A stretch of 64,000 bases of DNA. Source: Croceitalea marina (GTDB lineage: Bacteria > Bacteroidota > Bacteroidia > Flavobacteriales > Flavobacteriaceae). Below the pieces are notes generated by a model. That model saw only the letters and a program-made list of their open reading frames with translations, searched no databases and was not told where the DNA came from. The position numbers and the translations under genes are program-made. The stretch covers positions 247,465 through 311,464 of the forward strand of contig NZ_JBHULB010000016.1 of the NCBI RefSeq assembly GCF_042684265.1, written 5' to 3'. This document shows, one piece after another, positions 17,567-25,648 of the stretch. Positions within the stretch are counted from its first letter, which is position 1; each line of letters opens with the position of its first letter.

Positions 17567-17619
17567 GTAAATTTAAGTTTTAATGGTTATCTTTACGCAG
17601 TAAAATTTTAGATAAACCT

Positions 17620-18366
17620 ATGAAGATTTTAGTTTGCATTAGCAATGTGCCAGACACTACTTCCAAAATTAATTTTACGGAAGGTGACACTAAATTTGAT
17701 ACCAACGGAGTGCAGTTTGTAATTAACCCGAATGATGAATTCGGACTTACCCGTGCCATGTGGTTTAAAGAAAAACAGGGCGCTACCGTACACGTAGCGA
17801 ATGTAGGGGGTGCACAGACGGAACCAACTATAAGAAAAGCATTGGCAATTGGTGCTGATGAAGCCATTCGCATAAATGCCGAACCAAAAGATGGTTTTTT
17901 TGTTGCCAGACAACTTGCCGAAGTAGTAAAAAACGGAGGATACGATTTGGTAATTGCAGGAAGGGAATCCATTGATTATAATGGCGGTATGGTACCTGGT
18001 ATCTTGGCCACTTTATTGGACATGAATTTTGTCAATACCTGTATCGAATTGGAAGTCGATGGCAATGAAGCAACCGCAACTCGTGAAATAGATGGTGGAA
18101 AAGAAAAGATAAAGACTTCGTTACCGCTCGTAATCGGAGGGCAAAAGGGATTGGTTGAAGAGAGCGATTTGCGTATTCCGAACATGAGAGGAATTATGAT
18201 GGCACGAAAAAAAGCCCTTAATGTCGTTGAGCCAATTGATGCCCCGAGCCCAACTACGGATAAAAAGTTTGAAAAACCAGCTGCAAAAGGACCCGTGAAG
18301 TTGGTTGACGCAGGAAACGTAAGTGAATTGGTGAGTCTATTACATAACGAAGCTAAAGTGATTTAA
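17620..18366 (+). CDS. etfB: Electron transfer flavoprotein, beta subunit
   Basis: A 248-residue ETF-beta. With EtfA it forms the FAD-carrying heterodimer that takes electrons from acyl-CoA dehydrogenases and passes them to the quinone pool. Visible features are the N-terminal KILVCISNVPDT, the nucleotide-site segment VIAGRESIDYNGGMVPGILA, and the family signature region LRIPNMRGIMMARKKAL. It is followed 43 bases later by etfA. Control by whatever binds the TATGCATGCATA site upstream is inferred. Confidence 0.97.
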   Translation: MKILVCISNVPDTTSKINFTEGDTKFDTNGVQFVINPNDEFGLTRAMWFKEKQGATVHVANVGGAQTEPTIRKALAIGADEAIRINAEPKDGFFVARQLAEVVKNGGYDLVIAGRESIDYNGGMVPGILATLLDMNFVNTCIELEVDGNEATATREIDGGKEKIKTSLPLVIGGQKGLVEESDLRIPNMRGIMMARKKALNVVEPIDAPSPTTDKKFEKPAAKGPVKLVDAGNVSELVSLLHNEAKVI

Positions 18367-18409
18367 GCATTCTGAACTTGATTCGGAATCTAAAAACAAA
18401 ATTTATAAG

Positions 18410-19378
18410 ATGTCAGTACTCGTATATACAGAAACAGATAAAGGAAAATTCAAAAAGAACGCCTTAGAAGTAGCTTCTTACGCGCATGCTGTTGCCGCAC
18501 AATTAGGAACGACAGTTACCGCAGTAGCTATCAATGCAGATGACAGTGCCTCTTTGGGTGCATATGGGGTTAGTAAAATATTGAATGTTTCCGATAGCAA
18601 ATTGGACACTTTCAATGCCAAAGCCTATGCCAATTGTATTACCCAGGCCGCAGAAGCAGAAAGTGCGCAAGTAATTATAGTAAGCTCAAGTGCAGATAGC
18701 CGTTTTTTAAGTGGAATTTTAGCGGCAAAATTAAATGCAGGCTATGTTCCTAATGTCGTTGCCGCGCCAGAAAGCACAAACCCTTTTGTTGTAAAAAGAA
18801 CCGCATTTAGCAATAAAGGCTTTGCGCATACAGAAATCGATGCTGAAACCAAAATAATAGGTCTCTCTAACAATGCTTTTGGCATCGCAGAAAATACTAC
18901 GGCCGCCTCGGTAGAAGATTTTTCGGCGGCAATCAATGATAACGACTTCGGAGCTAAATCTATAGAAATTGATAGAGTTGTCGGAAAGGCAACAATTGCA
19001 GATGCGGATATTGTGGTTTCTGCCGGTCGTGGTTTAAAAGGTCCTGAAAATTGGGGAATGGTAGAAGAACTGGCCGATGTTTTAGGTGCAGCTACAGCTT
19101 GCTCAAAACCGGTATCCGATTTAGGCTGGAGACCTCATGGAGAACATGTTGGCCAAACAGGTAAGCCCGTCGCCAGTAACTTGTATATTGCCATCGGAAT
19201 TTCGGGGGCAATTCAGCATTTAGCGGGTGTAAGTTCTTCAAAAACTAAGGTGGTTATCAATAATGACCCTGAAGCGCCTTTCTTCAAAGCCGCCGATTAT
19301 GGTATTGTTGGCGATGCTTTTGAGGTAGTACCAGAACTCATTGAAAAATTAAAAGAATTTAAAGCACAAAACGCTTAA
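18410..19378 (+). CDS. etfA: Electron transfer flavoprotein, alpha subunit
   Basis: A 322-residue ETF-alpha, partner of EtfB. The C-terminal FAD-binding domain is unmistakable: VSAGRGLKGPENWGM, SDLGWRPHGEHVGQTGKPV, IAIGISGAIQHLAG and INNDPEAPFFKAADYGIVGD. The N-terminal domain (about 1-190) is the variable Rossmann-like part. A strong terminator directly after it ends the etfBA unit. Confidence 0.98.
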   Translation: MSVLVYTETDKGKFKKNALEVASYAHAVAAQLGTTVTAVAINADDSASLGAYGVSKILNVSDSKLDTFNAKAYANCITQAAEAESAQVIIVSSSADSRFLSGILAAKLNAGYVPNVVAAPESTNPFVVKRTAFSNKGFAHTEIDAETKIIGLSNNAFGIAENTTAASVEDFSAAINDNDFGAKSIEIDRVVGKATIADADIVVSAGRGLKGPENWGMVEELADVLGAATACSKPVSDLGWRPHGEHVGQTGKPVASNLYIAIGISGAIQHLAGVSSSKTKVVINNDPEAPFFKAADYGIVGDAFEVVPELIEKLKEFKAQNA

Positions 19379-19404
19379 TTTTTGTTAATTTGCCCCATTC
19401 AAGG

Positions 19405-19451
19405 GGCTGTTCAAATAGATAGTCGCTCTATGTATTTGAACAGCCTTTTTT
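19405..19451 (+). terminator. Rho-independent terminator of etfBA
   Basis: A perfect 12-bp stem: GGCTGTTCAAAT (19405-19416) with ATTTGAACAGCC (19434-19445), followed by TTTTTT. The next gene starts 18 bases after the T-run. Confidence 0.92.
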
Positions 19452-19469
19452 GGTTTCTACAAGATATCT

Positions 19470-20096
19470 ATGAGTTTAGTTAGATTAAAGATAAAGGGAA
19501 TATCATATAGCCAAACGCAAAATGGTGCCTACGCCCTTATTTTAAATGAAGTTGAGGGCGATAGAAAACTTCCTATTGTTATTGGTGCTTTTGAAGCCCA
19601 GTCCATTGCAATTGCCTTAGAGAAAGAAATAAAACCGCCAAGACCTTTAACACACGATCTTTTTAAAAATTTTTCCGATCGATTTGACATTGTGGTCAAA
19701 CAGGTTATCATTCATAAGTTGGTAGACGGTGTCTTTTACTCTAGCGTTATTTGTGAGCGAGAAAATGTTGAAGAAATTATAGATGCAAGAACTAGCGATG
19801 CCATTGCATTAGCTTTGCGTTTTGATGCTCCTATTTTTACCTACAAGACAATCTTGGACAAAGCAGGTATTTTCTTGAAATTTTCTTCAAAAGAAAAAGA
19901 AGAAAATAGTGACGATAGCATTGTTGTCGATGAAATTCTTCAAGAAGGTGAAACGGTCGAAATTGAGTCTGATGCGGGTGGCGGATACCGTGAACTCACG
20001 GTCGATGAACTCCATAAAGAACTGGATAAGGCGGTAGCCAATGAAGATTACGAAAAAGCCGCAAAACTTCGTGACGAAATATCCAAACGTAACTAA
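19470..20096 (+). CDS. Bifunctional nuclease family protein (DUF151) with UVR motif
   Basis: A 208-residue soluble protein. The BFN/DUF151 domain (about 1-140) has the family run LPIVIGAFEAQSIAIALE and later DARTSDAIALALRF. A linker rich in acidic residues follows, then a C-terminal UvrB/UvrC-type motif (about 175-206, ELDKAVANEDYEKAAKLRDEI). Members have been reported to have nuclease activity, but the physiological role in Bacteroidota is unclear. It lies 14 bases upstream of the nucleoside transporter gene on the same strand, so the two may be cotranscribed. Confidence 0.9.
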   Translation: MSLVRLKIKGISYSQTQNGAYALILNEVEGDRKLPIVIGAFEAQSIAIALEKEIKPPRPLTHDLFKNFSDRFDIVVKQVIIHKLVDGVFYSSVICERENVEEIIDARTSDAIALALRFDAPIFTYKTILDKAGIFLKFSSKEKEENSDDSIVVDEILQEGETVEIESDAGGGYRELTVDELHKELDKAVANEDYEKAAKLRDEISKRN

Positions 20097-20110
20097 CCAA
20101 CTCTCTTTTT

Positions 20111-21565
20111 ATGAAATCTATCGGAATTTGGATATTCATTTTATGTTGTTTTACCACATTCCAAATTTCGGGACAAGAATTGGCGGTTATAGACAGTCTG
20201 CAAACAGTGATTGAAACAAATTCCCTCGAAAATAATACCATTCCCGAAGTAGTTCCCAATCAAGGCTTTTCATTTAATAGTTTATGGAGAGGGGTTTTAG
20301 GCATGCTTGTTTTAGTACTGATTGCTTTTTTATTCAGTGCGAACAGACGCGCTATCAATTGGAAAACTGTAGGTATTGGCCTTGGGCTTCAACTAATCAT
20401 TGCTGTTGGTGTCTTAAAGGTTCGTTTTGTTCAAATTATTTTCGAGTGGATTGGCGAACGTTTTATAGACATCTTGGAATTCACAAGGGCGGGAAGCAAA
20501 TTTTTATTTGAAGGGTTGGTCGTTGATATGGATACCTTCGGATACATCTTCGCCTTTCAAGTGTTACCAACTATCATTTTCTTTTCCGCATTAACCTCAG
20601 TATTATTTTATCTTGGAATTATCCAAAAAGTGGTAAAAGCACTGGCTTGGCTACTGACAAAATCACTTGGAATTTCAGGAGCGGAAAGTTTATCAATTGC
20701 AGGCAATATTTTTTTAGGGCAGACCGAGGCACCACTCTTGATAAAGGCATACCTAGAGAAAATGAACAAATCTGAGATTCTCTTGGTAATGATTGGCGGA
20801 ATGGCAACTGTAGCTGGGGCTGTTTTGGCAGCTTATATTGGCTTTTTAGGGGGTGACGACCCTGAATTACAACTAATTTTTGCCAAGCATTTGCTTGCAG
20901 CATCCGTAATGGCTGCACCAGGAGCTATCGTCATTTCCAAAATATTATATCCGCAAACGGAAAAAATCAATACAGATGTAAAAGTTTCTCAAGATAAAAT
21001 CGGTTCCAATATTTTAGACGCTATTGCAAATGGCACTACTGAAGGTTTAAAACTAGCAGTAAATGTCGGGGCAATGCTTTTAGTCTTTGTTGCTTTTATT
21101 GCCATGATCAATGGCATTTTAGATGGTTTGGGCAATTGGATTTCTTTAAACGATTGGATTGCCGCAAACTCGGCTTACGAGAAGTTTTCTTTGGAAGCTA
21201 TTTTAGGAACCATATTTGCCCCGTTAATGTGGCTCATTGGGGTTTCAAATGAAGATACTATGCTTATGGGTCAGTTATTAGGTATAAAACTAGCCGCAAG
21301 TGAATTCATTGGGTATATACAACTTGCCGAATTAAAAAATATGAGTAATGCAACTCATTTCACTTACAACAAATCTGTAATCATGGCCACCTATATGCTT
21401 TGCGGATTTGCAAATTTTGCTTCTATAGGAATACAGATTGGCGGTATTGGTTCTTTAGCTCCCGGACAACGAAAAACGCTTTCAGAATTCGGTATGAAAG
21501 CCGTACTTGGGGGATCTTTAGCCTCACTACTTTCTGCAACTATTGCCGGAATGATATTGGGGTAG
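20111..21565 (+). CDS. Concentrative (Na+-coupled) nucleoside transporter, NupC/CNT family
   Basis: A 484-residue inner-membrane transporter. The CNT core shows SLSIAGNIFLGQTEAPLLIK, MATVAGAVLAAYIGFLG and WLIGVSNEDTMLMGQLLG, the residues that shape the nucleoside and cation sites. Before the first core helix there is a cleavable-looking signal peptide (MKSIGIWIFILCCFTTFQISGQ) and about 40 polar residues, an N-terminal extension longer than in E. coli NupC. Nucleoside import fits with thyA downstream, although a 151-base repeat unit separates them. Confidence 0.93.
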   Translation: MKSIGIWIFILCCFTTFQISGQELAVIDSLQTVIETNSLENNTIPEVVPNQGFSFNSLWRGVLGMLVLVLIAFLFSANRRAINWKTVGIGLGLQLIIAVGVLKVRFVQIIFEWIGERFIDILEFTRAGSKFLFEGLVVDMDTFGYIFAFQVLPTIIFFSALTSVLFYLGIIQKVVKALAWLLTKSLGISGAESLSIAGNIFLGQTEAPLLIKAYLEKMNKSEILLVMIGGMATVAGAVLAAYIGFLGGDDPELQLIFAKHLLAASVMAAPGAIVISKILYPQTEKINTDVKVSQDKIGSNILDAIANGTTEGLKLAVNVGAMLLVFVAFIAMINGILDGLGNWISLNDWIAANSAYEKFSLEAILGTIFAPLMWLIGVSNEDTMLMGQLLGIKLAASEFIGYIQLAELKNMSNATHFTYNKSVIMATYMLCGFANFASIGIQIGGIGSLAPGQRKTLSEFGMKAVLGGSLASLLSATIAGMILG

Positions 21566-21716
21566 CGCCCCTAACCCCCAAAGGGGGAACTTTGTTCCCT
21601 AAAGTTGATAAATGGTTTATAACCAAACTTATTTTTAAGGTTTAAATAGCATCAATACTATTATTTTAGCATCAAAATAGGAGTTTCTCCCCTTTGGGGA
21701 GACGGAAGAGGGGCTT
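21566..21716. repeat. Family II inverted repeat unit filling the nupC-thyA gap
   Basis: The unit spans the whole gap from the nupC stop to the thyA ATG. The outer arms GCCCCT (21567-21572) and AGGGGC (21709-21714) are inverted. The left arm has CCCCC-AAA-GGGGG overlapping GGGAAC-TTT-GTTCCC, which are alternative hairpins. The right arm has TCTCCCC-TTT-GGGGAGA (21686-21702). The middle (about 21603-21680) is AT-rich with no gene. Confidence 0.75.
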
Positions 21717-22541
21717 ATGAAACAATACCACGACTTACTAAAACACGTTTTAGAACACGGAAATCAAAAAGGAGACCGCACGGGCACTGGTACTAAAAGT
21801 GTTTTTGGTCACCAAATGCGTTTTGACCTATCGGAAGGTTTCCCCATGGTTACCACTAAAAAGCTTCACTTAAAATCCATAGTTCATGAGTTATTATGGT
21901 TTTTAAAAGGTGATACCAATATTGAATATCTTAAAGAAAATGGAGTTCGTATCTGGAATGAATGGGCAGATGAAAATGGGGATTTAGGGCCGGTTTATGG
22001 CCACCAATGGCGTAACTGGAATAGTGAAGAAATAGATCAGATAAAAGAGGTTATTCATTCTTTAAAACATAACCCAAATAGCAGACGAATGCTGGTCTCT
22101 GCTTGGAACCCCAGTGTATTACCGGACACTTCTGTTTCTTTCTCGGAAAATGTAGCCAATGGTAAAGCGGCTTTACCTCCTTGCCATGCATTCTTTCAGT
22201 TTTATGTAGCGGATGGCAAGTTAAGTTGTCAACTATACCAACGTAGTGCCGATATCTTTTTGGGCGTACCCTTTAACATTGCTTCTTATGCCTTATTCAC
22301 GATGATGATGGCACAGGTATGCGGTTATAAGGCTGGGGATTTTATCCACACCTTTGGTGATGCCCATATATACAACAACCATATGGAGCAGGTAGAATTA
22401 CAACTGTCTCGCGAGCCTAGACCCTTACCTAAAATGGTTCTAAATCCTGAAGTAAAAAGCATTTTTGATTTTACTTTTGATGATTTTACTTTGGTAGACT
22501 ATAACCCGCATCCACATATAAAGGGAGTTGTAGCAGTTTAA
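21717..22541 (+). CDS. thyA: Thymidylate synthase
   Basis: A 274-residue ThyA that methylates dUMP to dTMP with methylenetetrahydrofolate. The active-site Cys is in LPPCHAFFQFYV, and RSADIFLGVPFNIASYALF and FGDAHIYNNH are intact. It contains a short insertion (SFSENVANGKAA) just before the catalytic Cys, a variation seen in some ThyA proteins. It converges with the GH2 gene, leaving 11 bases between stops. Its start lies directly at the end of the family II repeat. Dihydrofolate reductase, which recycles its cofactor, is at 34.7 kb. Confidence 0.98.
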   Translation: MKQYHDLLKHVLEHGNQKGDRTGTGTKSVFGHQMRFDLSEGFPMVTTKKLHLKSIVHELLWFLKGDTNIEYLKENGVRIWNEWADENGDLGPVYGHQWRNWNSEEIDQIKEVIHSLKHNPNSRRMLVSAWNPSVLPDTSVSFSENVANGKAALPPCHAFFQFYVADGKLSCQLYQRSADIFLGVPFNIASYALFTMMMAQVCGYKAGDFIHTFGDAHIYNNHMEQVELQLSREPRPLPKMVLNPEVKSIFDFTFDDFTLVDYNPHPHIKGVVAV

Positions 22542-22552
22542 ATCACTTGTTA

Positions 22553-25471
22553 TTATTTCCATTCACTTAATTCAAGGGCATTCAACCACACTCCCCTGTT
22601 TAGCTCTGGTTTAAAATTGATTATTACTGGAGCCGATCCATCTGTATAAAAAGTGATGACGCTCTTCCCTGGAGATGCCCATTGCATCTCTTTTCCAGCG
22701 GTCACTACAATTTCTTTGAACTCAACACCAATCATAGCCTTAGAATTTACTCTAATAGAATCAGAATAAGGTAAATCAGGAATTTTAATACGCTTTAGTT
22801 TTTCTCTATTTGGGTCCATAGAGTCAGAATTGCTACTAGGGGCATGATGCCAAGTAACCAGCTTATAAGTGCCTTTGGATAAATTTTCAAAAATTAAATC
22901 CAATCCTTGATTATCCATGGCAATAACACCATCGCCATAGGCAAATCCGTACTTTCCAATTACATTCATTTCACCAAGCCATCTTAGTATGCCATCAGAT
23001 GATTTTTTCCTGATTTTCACTAATGCACCTTTGTGATTATTGAACTTGTAATCGTTATTCTCTGTTTCGCTTCCATTCCATGGATTCCATCCAAACTGTA
23101 AGAGCTGATCAGCGGCACCTATATCAACTCTTTCAACATTAAAATCATAAATAACCTGTGCTTTATTCAAGATTTCATTCGCTGAAAATCTAGCAAGATC
23201 CATACTTGCCATAGCTGATTTTAACCCTTTAGATTTTGCCGATACGCTGATAGGCCCTGGTGTTTTTCCCGCTCTTATTAAAACGGGTGCGACACCATAC
23301 TCAGGAAACATAGGGTTAGCATTTATGTTACCACCGTCACCGATAATAGAAGCGTCACCTTGTACGAAAAAAGAAATTACGTTCTTTGCATCCTTTAAAA
23401 CTGTTCCGTTTTTATCTACAATTTTGGCATATGCAATAACGATATCAGACCCATCTGCGATAAATTCTTGACCAGATGAATCTAGTTCTAATTCAATTGC
23501 ATAAGGCCTTTCCGGAGTAAGTTTGACAGCCTCTAAAGTTTTCCCGCTTTTAAAATAGCCCTTAGCCAATACCTTGCCTTTTTCATATTTGATATTTTCA
23601 AATTTAAAAGGTGGATTATCCAAACCATTATATATAGTATCCTTACTTGGGCCTTGTTTAACAATAGATTTATTATTGATAAATAATTCCACTTCCTCCG
23701 CATTACTATAAACGGTCAAATTTTCTAAGCCTTCTTTCCATTCTTCTTGAATAAAAACAATTGGTTCTTTCAACTGCTCAGATTTATACCAATTCAACCT
23801 AGGTCTTGGATATCTAAATATGGTCATTAATCCCGACCTCGTTCTATCCAATTTACTATTGGCCTTATCATGATTTGGATGAAAGGTGTAATAGGCGTGT
23901 GCTGTCCAAGAAATAAGTCCTGTCATTAACGGGTCTCGTTTGTATTTAGCGACTTCCTCAGGACCTCTGCGGCCTTCCATAGCAAAAATCGGTTCTGACC
24001 TATCCCATAAAAAAGGTCCATAAAGCATATTGGCATTGATATCTGTTAAACCAGAGGTTTGCCAGCCTGTCCATCTTGCACCTTGAGAGGCTGTCAATCG
24101 CGTAGGGTCTTCTTGCTTCACGGTATTATGAATTCTTGGAACATAACCCCTATGGTTTACCCCCGCCCCCCACATTACTATTGAAGGGTGATTTCTATGG
24201 TTTCTGACCATTGCCCTTGTTGCCTTTTCGAGATTATTCCACCACTTGTCGTTTTGTGAAATACCAATCCAAGTAGGTGCTTCTTCATAGGCAAAAATAC
24301 CTAATTCGTCACATGCCTCTAGCAAGGCATCATCCTGTGGATAATGAGCGGTTCTCATAATATTAAATCCGAATTCCTTAAACTGCAGCATATCCTTATA
24401 ATGCAGTCTATTGGGCACAGCATCACCAATATATGGGTATTGTTGATGTCTATTAAACCCAATTAACTCAATGGGTTTATTATTTAAAATGAAACCTCTT
24501 ACTGGATCTAGCTCAAACTTTCTAAGTCCGATTTTATTCTCCACAAAGTCAACTTCTTTTCCATCGACCAAAACTACACTGTTGACGCGGTATAGATAAG
24601 GGTTATCAATGTCCCAAAAATTTACATCATCCTCTAAACTACCAATTTGGTTAAACTGATATTCTTCTCCAGGTTTTATCTGAGCTTCACTTGTAATTCT
24701 ACGAACCACTATACCCTCTTTATCAATAATTCTGGTGGATAATTTACAGTGAACGACCTCATCTCGCTCACTCTGTACTGAAGTTTTTATATTGATAGTG
24801 GCATTTTTATTGACCACATCGATTGTAGGCGTAGTTATATGTACTCCTGAATTTAAAGACTCCCAATTAAAAGTTACATGAACAGCATTTGTTTCTACTA
24901 AATAGACATCTCTATAAAGTCCACTAAATTTTACATAATCAAATGGCCCAGGGTCTGGAGGAACTAACTCACTTCTCCTATTATCCAATAGTAATGTGAT
25001 TTGATTTTGTTTCCCCCAAATAATATATGGTGAAATATCAAAATGAAAAGGAGTATAGCCCCCTACTACATGTTGACCAACATGTTGGCCATTGACCCAT
25101 AAATCAGTAACCTGATGGGCACCCTCAAATTCTAGAAATACCTTTTTTTTAGAATTACCCAATGTGATATTTCTTCGATACCAACCGACCTTACGATGAA
25201 AGGTAGGCTGTGTTTTTTCATCTTTAACATCATCTAAGGTCAACGAGGTCAGCTCTAGGGTATGCGGAACATGAACCGTTTCCCAATTAGAATCATCAAA
25301 GTCTTTTTCATAGTACTTTGCATCTGGGTCTCCTAAATGAAATTTCCAATCAGGATTGAGTATAGTTTTAGACCTATCTGTATTTGGAAAACCAAATGGT
25401 AGTTCTTGAGACTTTACAACGCAAGAAAACACCATGAGAAATGTAATCAGTAGAAATTTGAATTGGTTCAT
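22553..25471 (-). CDS. Glycoside hydrolase family 2 protein with atypical acid/base site
   Basis: A 972-residue exported GH2 protein (signal MNQFKFLLITFLMVFSCVVKSQ; lipidation at the Cys is possible). In order: sugar-binding jelly roll (about 35-200), immunoglobulin-like domain (about 205-310), TIM barrel (about 315-570), Ig-like domains, and an extra C-terminal domain of about 230 residues. The barrel has GFNRHQQYP and RTAHYPQDD. The strand that normally carries WxxGNE reads IVMWGAGVNHRG (Met433-Gly442), so the usual acid/base Glu is absent. Glu499 in IFAMEGRRG remains a candidate nucleophile. A sugar-active enzyme with altered mechanism or a non-catalytic relative are both possible. There is no SusC/SusD neighbour. 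Confidence 0.85.
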   Translation of the reverse strand: MNQFKFLLITFLMVFSCVVKSQELPFGFPNTDRSKTILNPDWKFHLGDPDAKYYEKDFDDSNWETVHVPHTLELTSLTLDDVKDEKTQPTFHRKVGWYRRNITLGNSKKKVFLEFEGAHQVTDLWVNGQHVGQHVVGGYTPFHFDISPYIIWGKQNQITLLLDNRRSELVPPDPGPFDYVKFSGLYRDVYLVETNAVHVTFNWESLNSGVHITTPTIDVVNKNATINIKTSVQSERDEVVHCKLSTRIIDKEGIVVRRITSEAQIKPGEEYQFNQIGSLEDDVNFWDIDNPYLYRVNSVVLVDGKEVDFVENKIGLRKFELDPVRGFILNNKPIELIGFNRHQQYPYIGDAVPNRLHYKDMLQFKEFGFNIMRTAHYPQDDALLEACDELGIFAYEEAPTWIGISQNDKWWNNLEKATRAMVRNHRNHPSIVMWGAGVNHRGYVPRIHNTVKQEDPTRLTASQGARWTGWQTSGLTDINANMLYGPFLWDRSEPIFAMEGRRGPEEVAKYKRDPLMTGLISWTAHAYYTFHPNHDKANSKLDRTRSGLMTIFRYPRPRLNWYKSEQLKEPIVFIQEEWKEGLENLTVYSNAEEVELFINNKSIVKQGPSKDTIYNGLDNPPFKFENIKYEKGKVLAKGYFKSGKTLEAVKLTPERPYAIELELDSSGQEFIADGSDIVIAYAKIVDKNGTVLKDAKNVISFFVQGDASIIGDGGNINANPMFPEYGVAPVLIRAGKTPGPISVSAKSKGLKSAMASMDLARFSANEILNKAQVIYDFNVERVDIGAADQLLQFGWNPWNGSETENNDYKFNNHKGALVKIRKKSSDGILRWLGEMNVIGKYGFAYGDGVIAMDNQGLDLIFENLSKGTYKLVTWHHAPSSNSDSMDPNREKLKRIKIPDLPYSDSIRVNSKAMIGVEFKEIVVTAGKEMQWASPGKSVITFYTDGSAPVIINFKPELNRGVWLNALELSEWK

Positions 25472-25583
25472 TGGTCGCAGGATTTACACTGTTCCATTCA
25501 AAAATAAACCCCTTACAATTCTTTCAATATAACTATCTATCAAATAGTTGAATCAAATGGTTATTCATGGCAAAACAATAGAA

Positions 25584-25607
25584 AAGCCCAAACTTTCGCT
25601 TGGGCTT
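25584..25607 (-). terminator. Probable terminator of the repeat lipoprotein gene
   Basis: AAGCCCAA (25584-25591) pairs with TTGGGCTT (25600-25607). The short A-run at left gives TTTTC on the minus strand, a modest T-run. Confidence 0.65.
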
Positions 25608-25648
25608 CCAATCAAAAACAAAACACTTTAATTCTCTTTTTCAGTGAA

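Noticed and set aside
17580..17972. 130-codon minus-strand frame over the etfB start
   Set aside because: It is antisense to etfB and would also cover its promoter region; no recognisable protein features.
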